This document shows positions 49,883 to 61,450 of a stretch of 64,000 bases of DNA, piece after piece. Both the position numbers and the translations under genes were made by a program. The notes beneath the pieces were generated by a model, which searched no databases, had not been told where the DNA came from, and saw only the letters and a program-made list of their open reading frames with translations. Source of the stretch: an uncultured Prevotella sp. (GTDB taxonomy: Bacteria > Bacteroidota > Bacteroidia > Bacteroidales > Bacteroidaceae); NCBI GenBank assembly GCA_934202525.1, contig CAKPYB010000011.1:1-64000 (forward strand), given 5' to 3'. Positions within the stretch are counted from its first letter, which is position 1, and each line of letters opens with the position of its first letter.

Positions 49883-51667
49883 TTAAGCCTTGCCCTCCAT
49901 CTGAGCCTTCAACTTAGCGAGTGCATCGATATCACCGAGTGATGTGCTAGCAGCAACGTTGTTGATCATAGCTGTCTCGTTGTTGCCCTTGCGACCGCCA
50001 TTTGCACGCTTGTGAGTTGTCTTAGCAACTGGCTCGTTACCCTCCTCGAATGTACGAGAGTGAGAGAGGATGATGCGCTTTGTCTCCTTAACGAACTCGA
50101 TAACCTTGAAGTCGAGAGTCTCGCCCTTCTTAGCCATTGTGCCGTCCTCCTTAGTGAGGTGCTTAGGAGTAGCGAAACCTTCACCACCCTCAGCGAGAGC
50201 TACAACAGCACCCTTGTCCATCAACTCAGTGATAGTACCCTGGTGAACAGAACCTGGAGTGTAGATTGCCTCATACTCATCCCATGGGTTCTTCTCCAAC
50301 TGCTTGTGGCCGAGGCTCAAGCGACGGTTCTCCTTATCGATTTCGAGAACTACTACATCGATAGAAGCACCTACAGAAGTGAACTCAGATGGGTGCTTAA
50401 CCTTCTTAGTCCAAGAGAGGTCAGAGATGTGGATCAAACCATCAACACCTTCCTCAAGCTCTACGAAGATACCGAAGTTAGTGAAGTTGCGAACCTTAGC
50501 TGTGTGCTTGCTGCCAACAGGGAACTTAGTCTCGATAGCCTCCCATGGATCTTCCTTGAGCTGCTTGATACCAAGGCTCATCTTGCGCTCAGCGCGGTCG
50601 AGAGTCAGGATAACTGCCTCTACCTCGTCACCTACCTTCATGAAGTCCTGAGCAGAACGCAAGTGCTGGCTCCAAGACATCTCAGATACGTGGATCAAGC
50701 CCTCTACACCTGGAGCAATCTCAACGAATGCACCGTAGTCAGCCATAACCACTACCTTACCCTTCACGTGATCACCTACCTTGAGGTTCTCATCGAGAGC
50801 ATCCCATGGATGTGGAGTGAGCTGCTTCAAACCGAGAGCGATACGCTTCTTCTCCTCATCGAAGTCGAGGATAACAACGTTGATCTTCTGGTCGAGAGAT
50901 ACAACCTCGTGTGGATCGCTTACGCGGCCCCAAGAGAGGTCTGTGATGTGGATCAAACCGTCAACACCGCCGAGGTCAACGAATACACCGTAAGTAGTGA
51001 TGTTCTTAACGGTACCCTCGAGGATCTGACCCTTCTCGAGCTTGCCGATGATCTCCTTACGCTGCTGCTCGAGCTCCTGCTCGATGAGAGCCTTGTGAGA
51101 TACAACGACATTGCGGAACTCCTGGTTGATCTTTACAACCTTGAACTCCATTGTCTTGCCTACGAATACGTCGTAGTCGCGTATAGGGTGAACGTCGATC
51201 TGGCTTCCTGGCAAGAAAGCTTCGATACCGAAAACGTCAACGATCATACCGCCCTTAGTGCGGCACTTGATGTAACCCTGGATAACTTCCTCGTTCTCGA
51301 GAGCTGCATTAACACGCTCCCAAGACTTGCTGAGGCGAGCCTTCTTGTGAGAGAGTACCAACTGACCCTTTACGTCCTCCTGGTTCTCTACATAAACCTC
51401 AACCTTGTCGCCTACCTTGAGGTCTGGGTTGTAACGGAATTCAGAAGCAGGGATAATACCATCGCTCTTGTAACCGATGTTTACGATAACCTCTTTCTTG
51501 TCTACAGAGATTACTGTACCCTCTACAACCTGGTGTTCTGTTACCTTGTTAAGAGTTTCGTCATAGGCCTTCTCGAGGTCTGTTTTGCTGACGTTTGCGC
51601 TTGTGCCATTCTCAAACTCATCCCAATTGAAGTCGTCCAATGGCTTTACGTTCTTTAAATCTGACAT
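49883..51667 (-). CDS. rpsA: 30S ribosomal protein S1
   Basis: A 594-residue S1 with six OB-fold S1 domains, each readable by its core, for example GTVISVDKKEVIVNIGYKSD, GTVKNITTYGVFVDLGGVDG, GKVVVMADYGAFVEIAPGVE and AKVRNFTNFGIFVELEEGVD. The first two domains are the more divergent ribosome-binding type. It brings mRNA to the 30S subunit, important where Shine-Dalgarno sequences are rare, as here. Monocistronic. Confidence 0.95.
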   Translation of the reverse strand: MSDLKNVKPLDDFNWDEFENGTSANVSKTDLEKAYDETLNKVTEHQVVEGTVISVDKKEVIVNIGYKSDGIIPASEFRYNPDLKVGDKVEVYVENQEDVKGQLVLSHKKARLSKSWERVNAALENEEVIQGYIKCRTKGGMIVDVFGIEAFLPGSQIDVHPIRDYDVFVGKTMEFKVVKINQEFRNVVVSHKALIEQELEQQRKEIIGKLEKGQILEGTVKNITTYGVFVDLGGVDGLIHITDLSWGRVSDPHEVVSLDQKINVVILDFDEEKKRIALGLKQLTPHPWDALDENLKVGDHVKGKVVVMADYGAFVEIAPGVEGLIHVSEMSWSQHLRSAQDFMKVGDEVEAVILTLDRAERKMSLGIKQLKEDPWEAIETKFPVGSKHTAKVRNFTNFGIFVELEEGVDGLIHISDLSWTKKVKHPSEFTSVGASIDVVVLEIDKENRRLSLGHKQLEKNPWDEYEAIYTPGSVHQGTITELMDKGAVVALAEGGEGFATPKHLTKEDGTMAKKGETLDFKVIEFVKETKRIILSHSRTFEEGNEPVAKTTHKRANGGRKGNNETAMINNVAASTSLGDIDALAKLKAQMEGKA

Positions 51668-51731
51668 AAAAAATAATTAAAAAATTAAAATTAATAAAGT
51701 TTGACTTTATGTGAATTGTATAAATCGGGCG

Positions 51732-51739
51732 CAAAATTA
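51732..51739 (-). promoter_or_regulatory. -7 element of rpsA
   Basis: TAATTTTG on the minus strand, about 65 bases ahead of the ATG. No clear -33. Confidence 0.45.
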
Positions 51740-52051
51740 CTCATTTTCTTTGAGTTACAGGCATTTACTCTTGAATTTCTTCTTTTTGTTAGTAATATTT
51801 AACTAAAATCACTATTTTTGGTGGGTTCCTTCAGGGAAATACATAATATTATATAGCATAACCTTTCAGTTTTCTGATAACTTCCTCCTCGATATTTCTT
51901 CCTGTGATGTTCTTCTCTGTTATCCGTGTTTTCATCTGATTCTATGATGAAAATGAAGAGGGAAGAAAAATAATGGCGAAAGAAAAAAACGGGCGAAATT
52001 TTCATTTGTATGAAAAATGAGTTAAATTCATTAAAAAAAGACATCGAAATG
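51740..52051. other. AT-rich divergent intergenic region, nothing certain
   Basis: About 310 bases between the rpsA and nhaD promoters. An 81-codon minus-strand frame here has extreme Phe/Ile/Ser content and no plausible start, and I reject it. ATTTTCAT (near 51999) pairs with ATGAAAAAT (near 52011). I see no gene. Confidence 0.6.
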
Positions 52052-52081
52052 TTGGCGATTACAAAATAATTGTTACCTTTG
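52052..52081 (+). promoter_or_regulatory. promoter of nhaD
   Basis: TTG (52052-52054), 19 bases, TACCTTTG (52074-52081), 36 bases ahead of the ATG. Confidence 0.7.
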
Positions 52082-52116
52082 CGCTCAAAATGTAATGAAT
52101 ATAATAAAATAATGAT

Positions 52117-53565
52117 ATGACACTAGTCATCCTTGCCATACTGATACTGGCATATATTCTCATTGCAACCGAGAATATTACCAAGGTGAACCGTGCTGCC
52201 GTAGCCATCTTTGCTGGAACGGTAGGATGGGTTCTCTATATCTGTTTCGGTATGGACTTCGTGACCAGTGAACACTCTTCTGATTATTCACGCTATCTGA
52301 ATCTCGGAATGTGGAACGAGATAGAATCCACCAGTACAACGGTGAAGTATTTTATTGCCCGTAACATCTTCCTTCCTTATGTGGGTAGAGCAGCAGAAAT
52401 CGTACTCTTCCTGCTAGCCACTATGACGATAGTTGAAATTCTCAATAACAACGGATGCTTCGATTTCATACGCCAGTTGTTACGTACCCGAAGCGCCAAG
52501 AAAATGCTATGGATTCTCGCTGCCGTGACCTTTGTTATTTCGGCAAATCTCGATAATCTTACTACAACAGTGATGATGCTTACGATGATGCATGGAGTAA
52601 TTCCAAACCGTCGTCAGCGCATGGTGTATGGAGGTGCCATTCTTCTTTCTGCCAACTGTGGCGGAGCTCTTACCGTTATCGGAAATCCGGAAGGACTGGT
52701 AATGTGGAATATGGGTGCTGTTACGGCTACCCATTATTTCCTGTCGCTTCTGCTGCCATGTCTTGCTGCCTGGCTCATACCGTTGGTGATGATGCAGCGC
52801 ATGCTGCCGGAAAGAGTAGAGACAGAATGGATTGCTATGCCATACCGCGGGGATGATACCCGTCTCAATGTATGGCAGCGCTTGCTGATGCTCTTTGTGG
52901 GCATCGGTGGATTGTGGTTTATCCCTACCTTCCATAATATTACGAAATTAAGTCCTTTCCTCGGTGCGCTCTGCGTATTGGGTGTACTCTGGATTGTGAA
53001 CGAGATATTCAACCGTAAACTCATGAATATGGATGCGATGGCTGACCGTCGTACTCCTAGAGTGTTCCAATACGGAGTCGTCCAGATGATTCTCTTCGTG
53101 ATGGGTATCATGCTTGCCATCGGAGTGGTGAAGGAGACTGGTGCTTTTGACGATTTTGCCGCTCTTCTCAACTCTGTCGGTATGGATGATAAGCATCCTG
53201 GTGTGTTACTGCATGGTGTCTTGGCAGGTATAGTCAGTACTGTACTTGACAACTTTGCTACAGCCATGAACTTTTTCTCCCTTCATGATCTGGCAAATGT
53301 GAATGATCCTTCATTCAGCATGCTTACTGATTATCATACCAATGGTATCTACTGGCAGATGATTGCATATTGCGTAATGGCTGGTGGTAACGTTCTTGGT
53401 ATCGGTACTATCAGCGGTCTTGCCCTGATGAAGATGGAACGTATGCACATGGGATGGTATTTCCGCAATATTGGCTGGAAAGCTTTGATGGGTGGCGTCA
53501 TCGGACTTGCTATCCTTTGGCTCTCCCATATCCTGGTGGCTGGTGCCGCAAACCTAATTATTTAA
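52117..53565 (+). CDS. nhaD: NhaD-type Na+/H+ antiporter
   Basis: A 482-residue inner-membrane protein of the NhaD/ion-transporter superfamily, with about 12 hydrophobic helices. Conserved stretches: FLLATMTIVEILNNNGCFDF, VISANLDNLTTTVMML (the Asn/Asp/Thr ion region), and ILLSANCGGALTVIGNPEGL, mirrored in the second half by GIVSTVLDNFATAMNFF and GGNVLGIGTISGLALM. It exports Na+ in exchange for protons. Monocistronic. Confidence 0.92.
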   Translation: MTLVILAILILAYILIATENITKVNRAAVAIFAGTVGWVLYICFGMDFVTSEHSSDYSRYLNLGMWNEIESTSTTVKYFIARNIFLPYVGRAAEIVLFLLATMTIVEILNNNGCFDFIRQLLRTRSAKKMLWILAAVTFVISANLDNLTTTVMMLTMMHGVIPNRRQRMVYGGAILLSANCGGALTVIGNPEGLVMWNMGAVTATHYFLSLLLPCLAAWLIPLVMMQRMLPERVETEWIAMPYRGDDTRLNVWQRLLMLFVGIGGLWFIPTFHNITKLSPFLGALCVLGVLWIVNEIFNRKLMNMDAMADRRTPRVFQYGVVQMILFVMGIMLAIGVVKETGAFDDFAALLNSVGMDDKHPGVLLHGVLAGIVSTVLDNFATAMNFFSLHDLANVNDPSFSMLTDYHTNGIYWQMIAYCVMAGGNVLGIGTISGLALMKMERMHMGWYFRNIGWKALMGGVIGLAILWLSHILVAGAANLII

Positions 53566-53587
53566 ATCGATAAGCCCAAACAAAACA

Positions 53588-53623
53588 AGGGGTATACCCT
53601 TGGATACCTACTGTATATGTAGG
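53588..53623 (+). promoter_or_regulatory. structured leader between nhaD and pfkA
   Basis: The palindrome GGGTATACCC (53590-53599) and hairpin CCTAC (53607-53611) / GTAGG (53619-53623) lie in tandem, then ATCCTGAGAGGAT follows near 53643-53655. No clear -33/-7 pair for pfkA was found, so the element may be a terminator remnant of nhaD or a leader. Confidence 0.35.
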
Positions 53624-53703
53624 GGTAATGGATGAAAAACATCATCCTGAGAGGATAATAAACTAACATTAAAAAAATATATATAATATAATAAGGTATA
53701 GTT

Positions 53704-54681
53704 ATGGCAAAGATTAAGACTATTGGAATTTTAACATCTGGAGGAGATGCTCCAGGTATGAATGCTGCTATCCGTGCGGTTACCCGTTCGGCTATCTACA
53801 ACGGTTTCACTGTGAAAGGTATCTATCGTGGTTACGATGGTCTCATCAATGATGAAATTAAAACCTTTTCAACAGAGAACGTAAGCGGTATCATCGGTAC
53901 AGGTGGTACAATGCTGAAGACAGCCCGTTCTAAGGAATTCATGACCGAGGAAGGTCGCCAGAAGGCATTTGAAACGATTCAGAAAGAGGAAATAGATGCG
54001 CTTGTCGTGATTGGCGGTAACGGTTCGCTGACAGGTGCGATGAATTTCGCACGTGAGTTTGATGTATGCTGCATCGGATTGCCAGGAACAATTGATAATG
54101 ACCTTTATGGTACAGACAATACAATCGGTTATGATACTACGATGAATACCATCGTAGAATGTGTAGACCGCATCCGTGATACTGCACAGAGCCACGAGCG
54201 TATCTTCTTTATCGAGGTGATGGGCCGTGATGCCGGTTTCCTGGCGCAGAATTCAGCTATCGCCAGTGGAGCAGAGGCAGCTATCATTCCAGAGGATTCT
54301 ACCGACGTAGACCAGTTGGCTCAATTCATGGAGCGTGGTATCCGTAAGTCTAAGAAGAGTTGTATCGTCATCGTGTCAGAGAGTCCTAAGTGCGGTGCTC
54401 TTTATTATGCCGACCGTGTGCGTAAGGAGTTCCCAGAGTTTGATGTACGTGTATCTATCCTGGGTCACTTGCAGCGTGGCGGCCGTCCGTCAGCCCGTGA
54501 CCGTATTCTTGCGAGCCGTACCGGTTGTGGTGCCATCGAGGCTATCATGCAGGGACAGCGCAATGTGATGATTGGTGTACGCAACAACGAGGTGGTATAC
54601 GTTCCGCTTTCTGAAGCCATCCGCTCAGATAAGCCATTCGACCGTAAACTCATCAAGGTTTTGGACGAGTTGAGTATCTAA
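53704..54681 (+). CDS. pfkA: 6-phosphofructokinase
   Basis: A 325-residue enzyme phosphorylating fructose-6-phosphate. Seen: [15 protein letters not shown] near the N-terminus, GGNGSLTGA at 104-112, [20 protein letters not shown] with catalytic Asp131, [11 protein letters not shown], and [18 protein letters not shown]. The positions equivalent to E. coli Gly104 and Gly124 are both Gly (107 and 128), which indicates ATP and not pyrophosphate as donor. The residue equivalent to Asp103 is Asn106. Followed by a terminator and then the ATP synthase operon. Confidence 0.95.
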   Translation: MAKIKTIGILTSGGDAPGMNAAIRAVTRSAIYNGFTVKGIYRGYDGLINDEIKTFSTENVSGIIGTGGTMLKTARSKEFMTEEGRQKAFETIQKEEIDALVVIGGNGSLTGAMNFAREFDVCCIGLPGTIDNDLYGTDNTIGYDTTMNTIVECVDRIRDTAQSHERIFFIEVMGRDAGFLAQNSAIASGAEAAIIPEDSTDVDQLAQFMERGIRKSKKSCIVIVSESPKCGALYYADRVRKEFPEFDVRVSILGHLQRGGRPSARDRILASRTGCGAIEAIMQGQRNVMIGVRNNEVVYVPLSEAIRSDKPFDRKLIKVLDELSI

Positions 54682-54701
54682 TTTATAGAGATTGGAGTAA
54701 G

Positions 54702-54737
54702 AAGAAGGGAGTTTGGACTCCTGACTTCTTGCTTTTG
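54702..54737 (+). terminator. terminator after pfkA
   Basis: AAGAAG (54702-54707) / CTTCTT (54725-54730) enclosing GGAGT-TTGG-ACTCC (54708-54721), then GCTTTTGC. Confidence 0.7.
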
Positions 54738-54810
54738 CATAGGAAAATGGTTTAAAGGGAACTAAAAATGGTTTAATAAGGTATAAAAGCCGAATAAAAC
54801 TTCAAATTAA

Positions 54811-54842
54811 TTTGTGGTTTCCATAAATTGTTGTTACTTTTG
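54811..54842 (+). promoter_or_regulatory. promoter of the ATP synthase operon
   Basis: TTTG (54811-54814), 20 bases, TACTTTTG (54835-54842). It serves nine genes over about 7.5 kb. Confidence 0.78.
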
Positions 54843-54877
54843 CAGCCAAGAATAATATAAATATATATAACATTTAA

Positions 54878-56416
<1,539 letters not shown>

Positions 56417-56434
56417 TCTTTAAATCCACGGCTT

Positions 56435-56674
56435 ATGTTACAGCTAAAGATAGTATCTCCTGAGAAAGTAGTCTTCCAGGGTGAGGTAGAGAGCGTACTG
56501 GTTCCGGGAACCCTCGGCTCGTTCGAGATTCTCAAGGATCACGCGCCTATCATCTCTTCGCTCGAAGTGGGCAAGGTGGAATACACTACCAAGGAAGGCA
56601 AGCAGGTAATGAACATCAAGGGCGGATTCGTGGAATGTAAGAAAAACGAAGTAAGCCTTTGCGTAGAAGTTTAG
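56435..56674 (+). CDS. atpC: ATP synthase F1 subunit epsilon (short form)
   Basis: A 79-residue epsilon subunit that contains only the N-terminal beta-sandwich (LQLKIVSPEKVVFQGEVESV, VPGTLGSFEILKDHAPIISS). The C-terminal helical domain that inhibits ATP hydrolysis in E. coli (about 138 residues) is absent. This short form is usual in Bacteroidetes. It lies 18 bases after atpD. Confidence 0.93.
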   Translation: MLQLKIVSPEKVVFQGEVESVLVPGTLGSFEILKDHAPIISSLEVGKVEYTTKEGKQVMNIKGGFVECKKNEVSLCVEV

Positions 56675-56710
56675 ATAAGTGATTAATTTTTAGTGATTAA
56701 TTATTAGATA

Positions 56711-57154
56711 ATGGAAAAAGACGAAAAGTTGCGCTTGCAGACTATCAGACAGGCGAGTATCAGGTATAAGCAGATTTCTTTGTGGCTTACAGCAGCAGTG
56801 GCTCTTGCCGTGCTCTTTGCCTGCAGATTATCTGCTCAATGTGATGATATGATAGCCCAGGTTGTTAACCCGCTGGTAGTGAGTGCGATATTCTCACTCG
56901 TTGCAAGTACTGCTTATGGTGAAGCATGGAAGGCTGTTGCAAAGTCATCGCCAGCCAATCTCGCCAAGTTCTACATGGCGGCGCTGGTCATCAAGATGGT
57001 AGCCGGTACATTGGTGTTCCTCATCTATGTGCTGGTATGCGACAAGCAGAATATTCTAGGCTTTACCGCCATCTTCGCCCTTTTCTATGTCGTACTTCTC
57101 GTGTTCGACTGCATCTACTTCGCTCGGGTAGAGAAAAAGAATCGTCTTTCATAA
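56711..57154 (+). CDS. AtpI-like membrane protein
   Basis: A 147-residue protein with about four hydrophobic helices (SLWLTAAVALAVLFACRL, PLVVSAIFSLVASTAYG, FYMAALVIKMVAGTLVFLIY, FTAIFALFYVVLLVFDCIYF). It sits between epsilon and subunit a, the place of AtpI-type assembly proteins that help c-ring formation. Assignment is by position and topology. Confidence 0.78.
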   Translation: MEKDEKLRLQTIRQASIRYKQISLWLTAAVALAVLFACRLSAQCDDMIAQVVNPLVVSAIFSLVASTAYGEAWKAVAKSSPANLAKFYMAALVIKMVAGTLVFLIYVLVCDKQNILGFTAIFALFYVVLLVFDCIYFARVEKKNRLS

Positions 57155-57202
57155 GCGGTTCTGAAACAAATAATTAATAAACAAAAGTAAGAATTAAAGA
57201 AT

Positions 57203-58312
57203 ATGAAACATCTCAAGCAATTCCTCTTGATGGCGATGCTGCTCTTCACGCTGGCACCTCTGCAGGTATCGGCTAAGGAGAACATCGATGTGAAAGAGAT
57301 ATTGTGGGGTCATATCAAGGATTCTTATGAATGGCATATCACCAAGGTGGGAGATCATCCCGTAGTGATTCATCTGCCAATCATCGTTAACACCACTTCG
57401 GGCTGGCACGTGTTCTGCAGCAGCGAATTCTCTGAAGAAAGAGACGCCAACGGCGACCGTCCCGGACCTTATAATCTGGTGATCAAGAACGGTGATGCAC
57501 AGACGAATCCCAACAAGATAGTAGAGAAGGTGGGAGGCCAGGAGGTTCGTCCTCTCGACATCTCCATCACGAAGACCGTTTGCGTGCTCTTCATCGATGC
57601 TATCATCCTGTTGGTTTGTATTCTGATTCCAGCTCGCTGGTGCAAGAAGCACAAGATAGATGATCCGGCACCTAAGGGATTTGTAGGACTGATGCACATG
57701 TTCATCATGTCGGTATATGAGGATGTGATCAAGGCTACGCTCGGTAAGGAGGCGCCAAAGTACGCACCATGGTTGCTTACTTGCTTCTTCTTCATCTTCG
57801 TTGCCAACATCATGGGTATCGTACCATTCCCTCCAGGTGGTGGTAACCTGACGGGTAATATCGCCTGCACCGCATTCTTCGGTGTAACGACATTCCTCAT
57901 CACCAACTTTACCGGTACCAAAGAATACTGGAAGGAAATCTTCTGGCCAGAGGTACCAACCTGGTTGAAGGTCCCAGTGCCACTGATGCCATTCATCGAG
58001 CTTTTCGGTATCTTTACGAAACCGTTGGCTCTGATTATCCGACTCTTCGCCAACATGATGGCTGGTCATGCAATTGCTCTTGCCTTTGCAGCTATCATCT
58101 TCATTATGTTCAACATCAGTGAGGATGCCATCACCAACTATCTGGCGGGTACGGGTATGACAGTAGTAAGTGTTGCGATGAGTGTCTTCATGATGCTCCT
58201 CGAAGTTTTGGTAAGCTACATTCAGGCATTGGTATTCACCATGCTGAGTGCAGTATTCATCTCGCTGGCTCATGTAAAGCCTCATGAGGCAGAGCCAGTG
58301 GTAGTGAAGTAG
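57203..58312 (+). CDS. atpB: ATP synthase Fo subunit a
   Basis: A 369-residue subunit a. It begins with a cleavable-looking signal (LLMAMLLFTLAPLQVSA) and a long periplasmic N-terminal extension, as in other Bacteroidetes, making it longer than the E. coli protein (271). The stator arginine lies in KPLALIIRLFANMMAGHAIA, and the last helix has VLVSYIQALVFTMLSAVFIS with the conserved Gln. Confidence 0.94.
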   Translation: MKHLKQFLLMAMLLFTLAPLQVSAKENIDVKEILWGHIKDSYEWHITKVGDHPVVIHLPIIVNTTSGWHVFCSSEFSEERDANGDRPGPYNLVIKNGDAQTNPNKIVEKVGGQEVRPLDISITKTVCVLFIDAIILLVCILIPARWCKKHKIDDPAPKGFVGLMHMFIMSVYEDVIKATLGKEAPKYAPWLLTCFFFIFVANIMGIVPFPPGGGNLTGNIACTAFFGVTTFLITNFTGTKEYWKEIFWPEVPTWLKVPVPLMPFIELFGIFTKPLALIIRLFANMMAGHAIALAFAAIIFIMFNISEDAITNYLAGTGMTVVSVAMSVFMMLLEVLVSYIQALVFTMLSAVFISLAHVKPHEAEPVVVK

Positions 58313-58313
58313 T

Positions 58314-58655
<342 letters not shown>

Positions 58656-58670
58656 TCATCTCATCTGTCA

Positions 58671-58731
58671 CTATCATCTGCCCCAAAGGAAGCCTCAGGC
58701 ATCAGCCTGATGTCTTTCCGGGGCATGATAG
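58671..58731 (+). promoter_or_regulatory. intercistronic hairpin between atpE and atpF
   Basis: Outer stem CTATCA...TGCCCC (58671-58684) pairs with GGGGCATGATAG (58720-58731), with a two-base bulge. Inside is TCAGGC (58695-58700) / GCCTGA (58705-58710), with loop ATCA. There is no T-run. Such a structure can protect the 3' end of the atpE message and raise c-subunit output, which needs about ten copies per complex. Confidence 0.7.
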
Positions 58732-58788
58732 AGATGATTCTAGAGTTAGTTAAAATAAAACGTTTAAGTAAAACTTTAACCAGTATAT

Positions 58789-59289
58789 ATGGATTTATTA
58801 ATTCCTGATAGCGGTTTGCTCTTCTGGATGACGCTGGTCTTCATCATCGTCTTTGTCATCCTTGCCAAGTTTGGCTTCCCAGCCATCATTGGCATGGTGA
58901 TAGCGCGCAAGGCTTTCATTGATGATAGTCTGAAGAAGGCTCACGAAGCCAACGAGAAGCTTGCCAATATCCAAAAAGAAGGTGAATCCATCTTGCAGGA
59001 AGCTCGCGAGAAGCAGGCTGCCCTCCTCAAGGAGGCTGCCGAAACCCGCGATGCCATTGTAGAGAAAGCACAGGATAAAGCACGCGAAGAAGGCGCACGT
59101 CTCCTCTCTGATGCCAAGAAGCAGATTGAGACCGAGAAGCAGAACGCCATTCGTGAAATCCGAGGCCAGGTAGCCGAACTCTCTGTTCAGATTGCAGAGA
59201 AGGTGCTCAAGGCTAAGCTCTCTGACGACAAGGCACAGATGGATATGATAAATCGACTGCTGGACGAGGTTTCTTCTGACAACAAATAG
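58789..59289 (+). CDS. atpF: ATP synthase Fo subunit b
   Basis: A 166-residue stator subunit: one N-terminal membrane helix (LLFWMTLVFIIVFVILAKFG), then a long charged coiled-coil (AREKQAALLKEAAETRDA) reaching to F1. Full length. It lies 133 bases after atpE, across the hairpin at 58671-58731. Confidence 0.94.
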   Translation: MDLLIPDSGLLFWMTLVFIIVFVILAKFGFPAIIGMVIARKAFIDDSLKKAHEANEKLANIQKEGESILQEAREKQAALLKEAAETRDAIVEKAQDKAREEGARLLSDAKKQIETEKQNAIREIRGQVAELSVQIAEKVLKAKLSDDKAQMDMINRLLDEVSSDNK

Positions 59290-59297
59290 TAAAGCTT

Positions 59298-59834
59298 ATG
59301 GATATAGGTGTAATATCGGTGCGTTATGCCCGTGCCCTCATCAAGGCTGCACTCGGCATGAAGCTCGAAGATCAGGTGTACCAGGAGATGCAGACGCTCT
59401 ACAAGAGCTACATCGACGTGCCTGAACTGAGATTTACGATAGACAACCCTATGCTTTCCAAAGACAAGAAGCAAGCACTTCTCATTACAGCTCTTGGCAA
59501 GAAGCCATCTGAGTTGAGCCAGAAGTTCATTGCTCTCGTCTTGAAAGAGGATAGGGAGAGCACCCTGCAATTCATGGCTGCTTCGTATATCACTCTTTAC
59601 AGGAAACAGAAGAACATCATCCGCGGTAAGCTGATCACCGCCACTGCCGTTGACGCCTCTACGGAGGATAAGATGCGCAAGATGGTGGAGCAGAGAACGA
59701 AAGGTACTGTGGAGTTCAAGACCGAGGTGAACCCTGAACTGATTGGTGGTTTCATCCTTGAGTATGATACTTACAGAATGGATGCGAGCGTAAAGACTAA
59801 GCTCAACAACATTCTGACACAGCTCAAAAAGTAA
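59298..59834 (+). CDS. atpH: ATP synthase F1 subunit delta
   Basis: A 178-residue delta subunit joining the b stator to the alpha subunits. N-terminal helical domain from [21 protein letters not shown]-terminal signature [20 protein letters not shown]. Eight bases after atpF. Confidence 0.93.
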   Translation: MDIGVISVRYARALIKAALGMKLEDQVYQEMQTLYKSYIDVPELRFTIDNPMLSKDKKQALLITALGKKPSELSQKFIALVLKEDRESTLQFMAASYITLYRKQKNIIRGKLITATAVDASTEDKMRKMVEQRTKGTVEFKTEVNPELIGGFILEYDTYRMDASVKTKLNNILTQLKK

Positions 59835-59857
59835 AAATAATTAAAGTAAATAACAAA

Positions 59858-61444
59858 ATGTCAGATAAAATTAAACCAAGTGAGGTGTCTGAGGTTCTTC
59901 AGCAGCAGCTCCAGGAGGTTAATGGCTCTCAGCAGTTTGACGAGGTGGGTACTGTGCTTACCGTCAGCGATGGCGTGGCTCGTATCTATGGTCTGCGCAA
60001 TGCCGAGGCTAATGAACTTCTTGAGTTTGAGAACGGAACCATGGCTATCGTCATGAACTTGGAGGAAGACAATGTAGGTTGTGTCCTCTTAGGTCCTACA
60101 GCTGGCATCAAGGAGGGACAGAGCGTGAAGCGTACACACCGTATCGCTTCTATCCGCGTAAACGACAACTTCCTCGGACGTGTCGTAAACCCTCTGGGTC
60201 AGGCTATTGATGGTCTGGGTGACATCGACCTCACCGATTCTTTCGAGATGCCTTTGGATCGTAAGGCACCTGGTGTAATCTATCGTCAGCCAGTAAAGGA
60301 ACCTCTTCAAACTGGTTTGAAGGCGGTAGACTCTATGATTCCTATCGGTCGTGGACAGCGTGAGTTGATCATCGGTGACCGTCAGACCGGTAAGACTGCC
60401 ATCGCAGTGGATACCATCATCAACCAGAAGAGTTTCTATGAGGCTGGCAAGCCAGTATATTGTATCTATGTAGCTATCGGTCAGAAAGCATCTACTGTTG
60501 CAGCATTGGTACAGAACCTCAAGGAGCACGGCGCCCTGCCATATACCATCATCGTAAGTGCTACCGCTGCCGATCCTGCAGCCATGCAGTATTACGCACC
60601 ATTTGCCGGTGCAGCCATCGGTGAGTACTTCCGCGACCGTGGTTACTCAGCCCTCGTAGTATATGATGACTTGAGTAAGCAGGCTGTGGCTTACCGTGAG
60701 GTATCTCTGATCCTCCGCCGTCCATCAGGACGTGAGGCTTATCCTGGTGATGTGTTCTATCTCCACTCTCGTCTGTTGGAGCGTGCCGCTCGTATCAACG
60801 ACCAGCAGGAGGTAGCCGAGCAGATGAACGACCTTCCAGAGTGCCTGAAGGGCAAGGTGAAGGGTGGCGGTTCCTTGACTGCCCTCCCAATCATCGAGAC
60901 CCAGGCTGGTGACGTATCTGCATACATCCCAACCAACGTGATCTCTATCACCGACGGTCAGATCTTCCTGGAGACCGACCTCTTCAACCAGGGCTTCCGT
61001 CCAGCTATCAACGTAGGTATCTCCGTATCTCGTGTAGGTGGTTCTGCCCAGATCAAGAGTATGAAGAAGGTGGCTGGTACACTGAAGATTGATATGGCTC
61101 AGTATCGTGAGCTGGAGGCCTTCTCTAAGTTCTCTAGCGATATGGATGCCGTAACAGCGATGACTCTGGACCGTGGCCGTAAGAACGACCAGTTGCTGGT
61201 TCAGCCTCAGTACCGCCCAATGCCGGTAGGCGAGCAGGTAGCTATTCTCTACTGTGGTGTTCACGGATTGATGCACGACGTGCCAATGGATAAGGTTCGC
61301 GACTGTCAGGATCAGTTCCTCGATGCTATGCGCAGCCAGCACGCTGATGTGATTGAGACTTTGGGCGATGGTAAACTCACCGACGATGCCATTAAGGCAG
61401 TCGAGGAGACCATGGCTAATGTTGCAGGACAATATAAAGCGTAA
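59858..61444 (+). CDS. atpA: ATP synthase F1 subunit alpha
   Basis: A 528-residue non-catalytic nucleotide-binding subunit. P-loop [18 protein letters not shown], the arginine-finger region [20 protein letters not shown], and [20 protein letters not shown]. Full length. Confidence 0.97.
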   Translation: MSDKIKPSEVSEVLQQQLQEVNGSQQFDEVGTVLTVSDGVARIYGLRNAEANELLEFENGTMAIVMNLEEDNVGCVLLGPTAGIKEGQSVKRTHRIASIRVNDNFLGRVVNPLGQAIDGLGDIDLTDSFEMPLDRKAPGVIYRQPVKEPLQTGLKAVDSMIPIGRGQRELIIGDRQTGKTAIAVDTIINQKSFYEAGKPVYCIYVAIGQKASTVAALVQNLKEHGALPYTIIVSATAADPAAMQYYAPFAGAAIGEYFRDRGYSALVVYDDLSKQAVAYREVSLILRRPSGREAYPGDVFYLHSRLLERAARINDQQEVAEQMNDLPECLKGKVKGGGSLTALPIIETQAGDVSAYIPTNVISITDGQIFLETDLFNQGFRPAINVGISVSRVGGSAQIKSMKKVAGTLKIDMAQYRELEAFSKFSSDMDAVTAMTLDRGRKNDQLLVQPQYRPMPVGEQVAILYCGVHGLMHDVPMDKVRDCQDQFLDAMRSQHADVIETLGDGKLTDDAIKAVEETMANVAGQYKA

Positions 61445-61450
61445 TAGCCT

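Noticed and set aside
50012..51658. 548-codon frame opposite rpsA
   Set aside because: A codon-bias shadow of rpsA: the protein is implausibly rich in Leu/Ser/Thr and no family is visible.
57194..58285. 363-codon frame opposite atpB
   Set aside because: Antisense shadow of a clear subunit a gene; His/Asp/Glu-rich and without domain structure.
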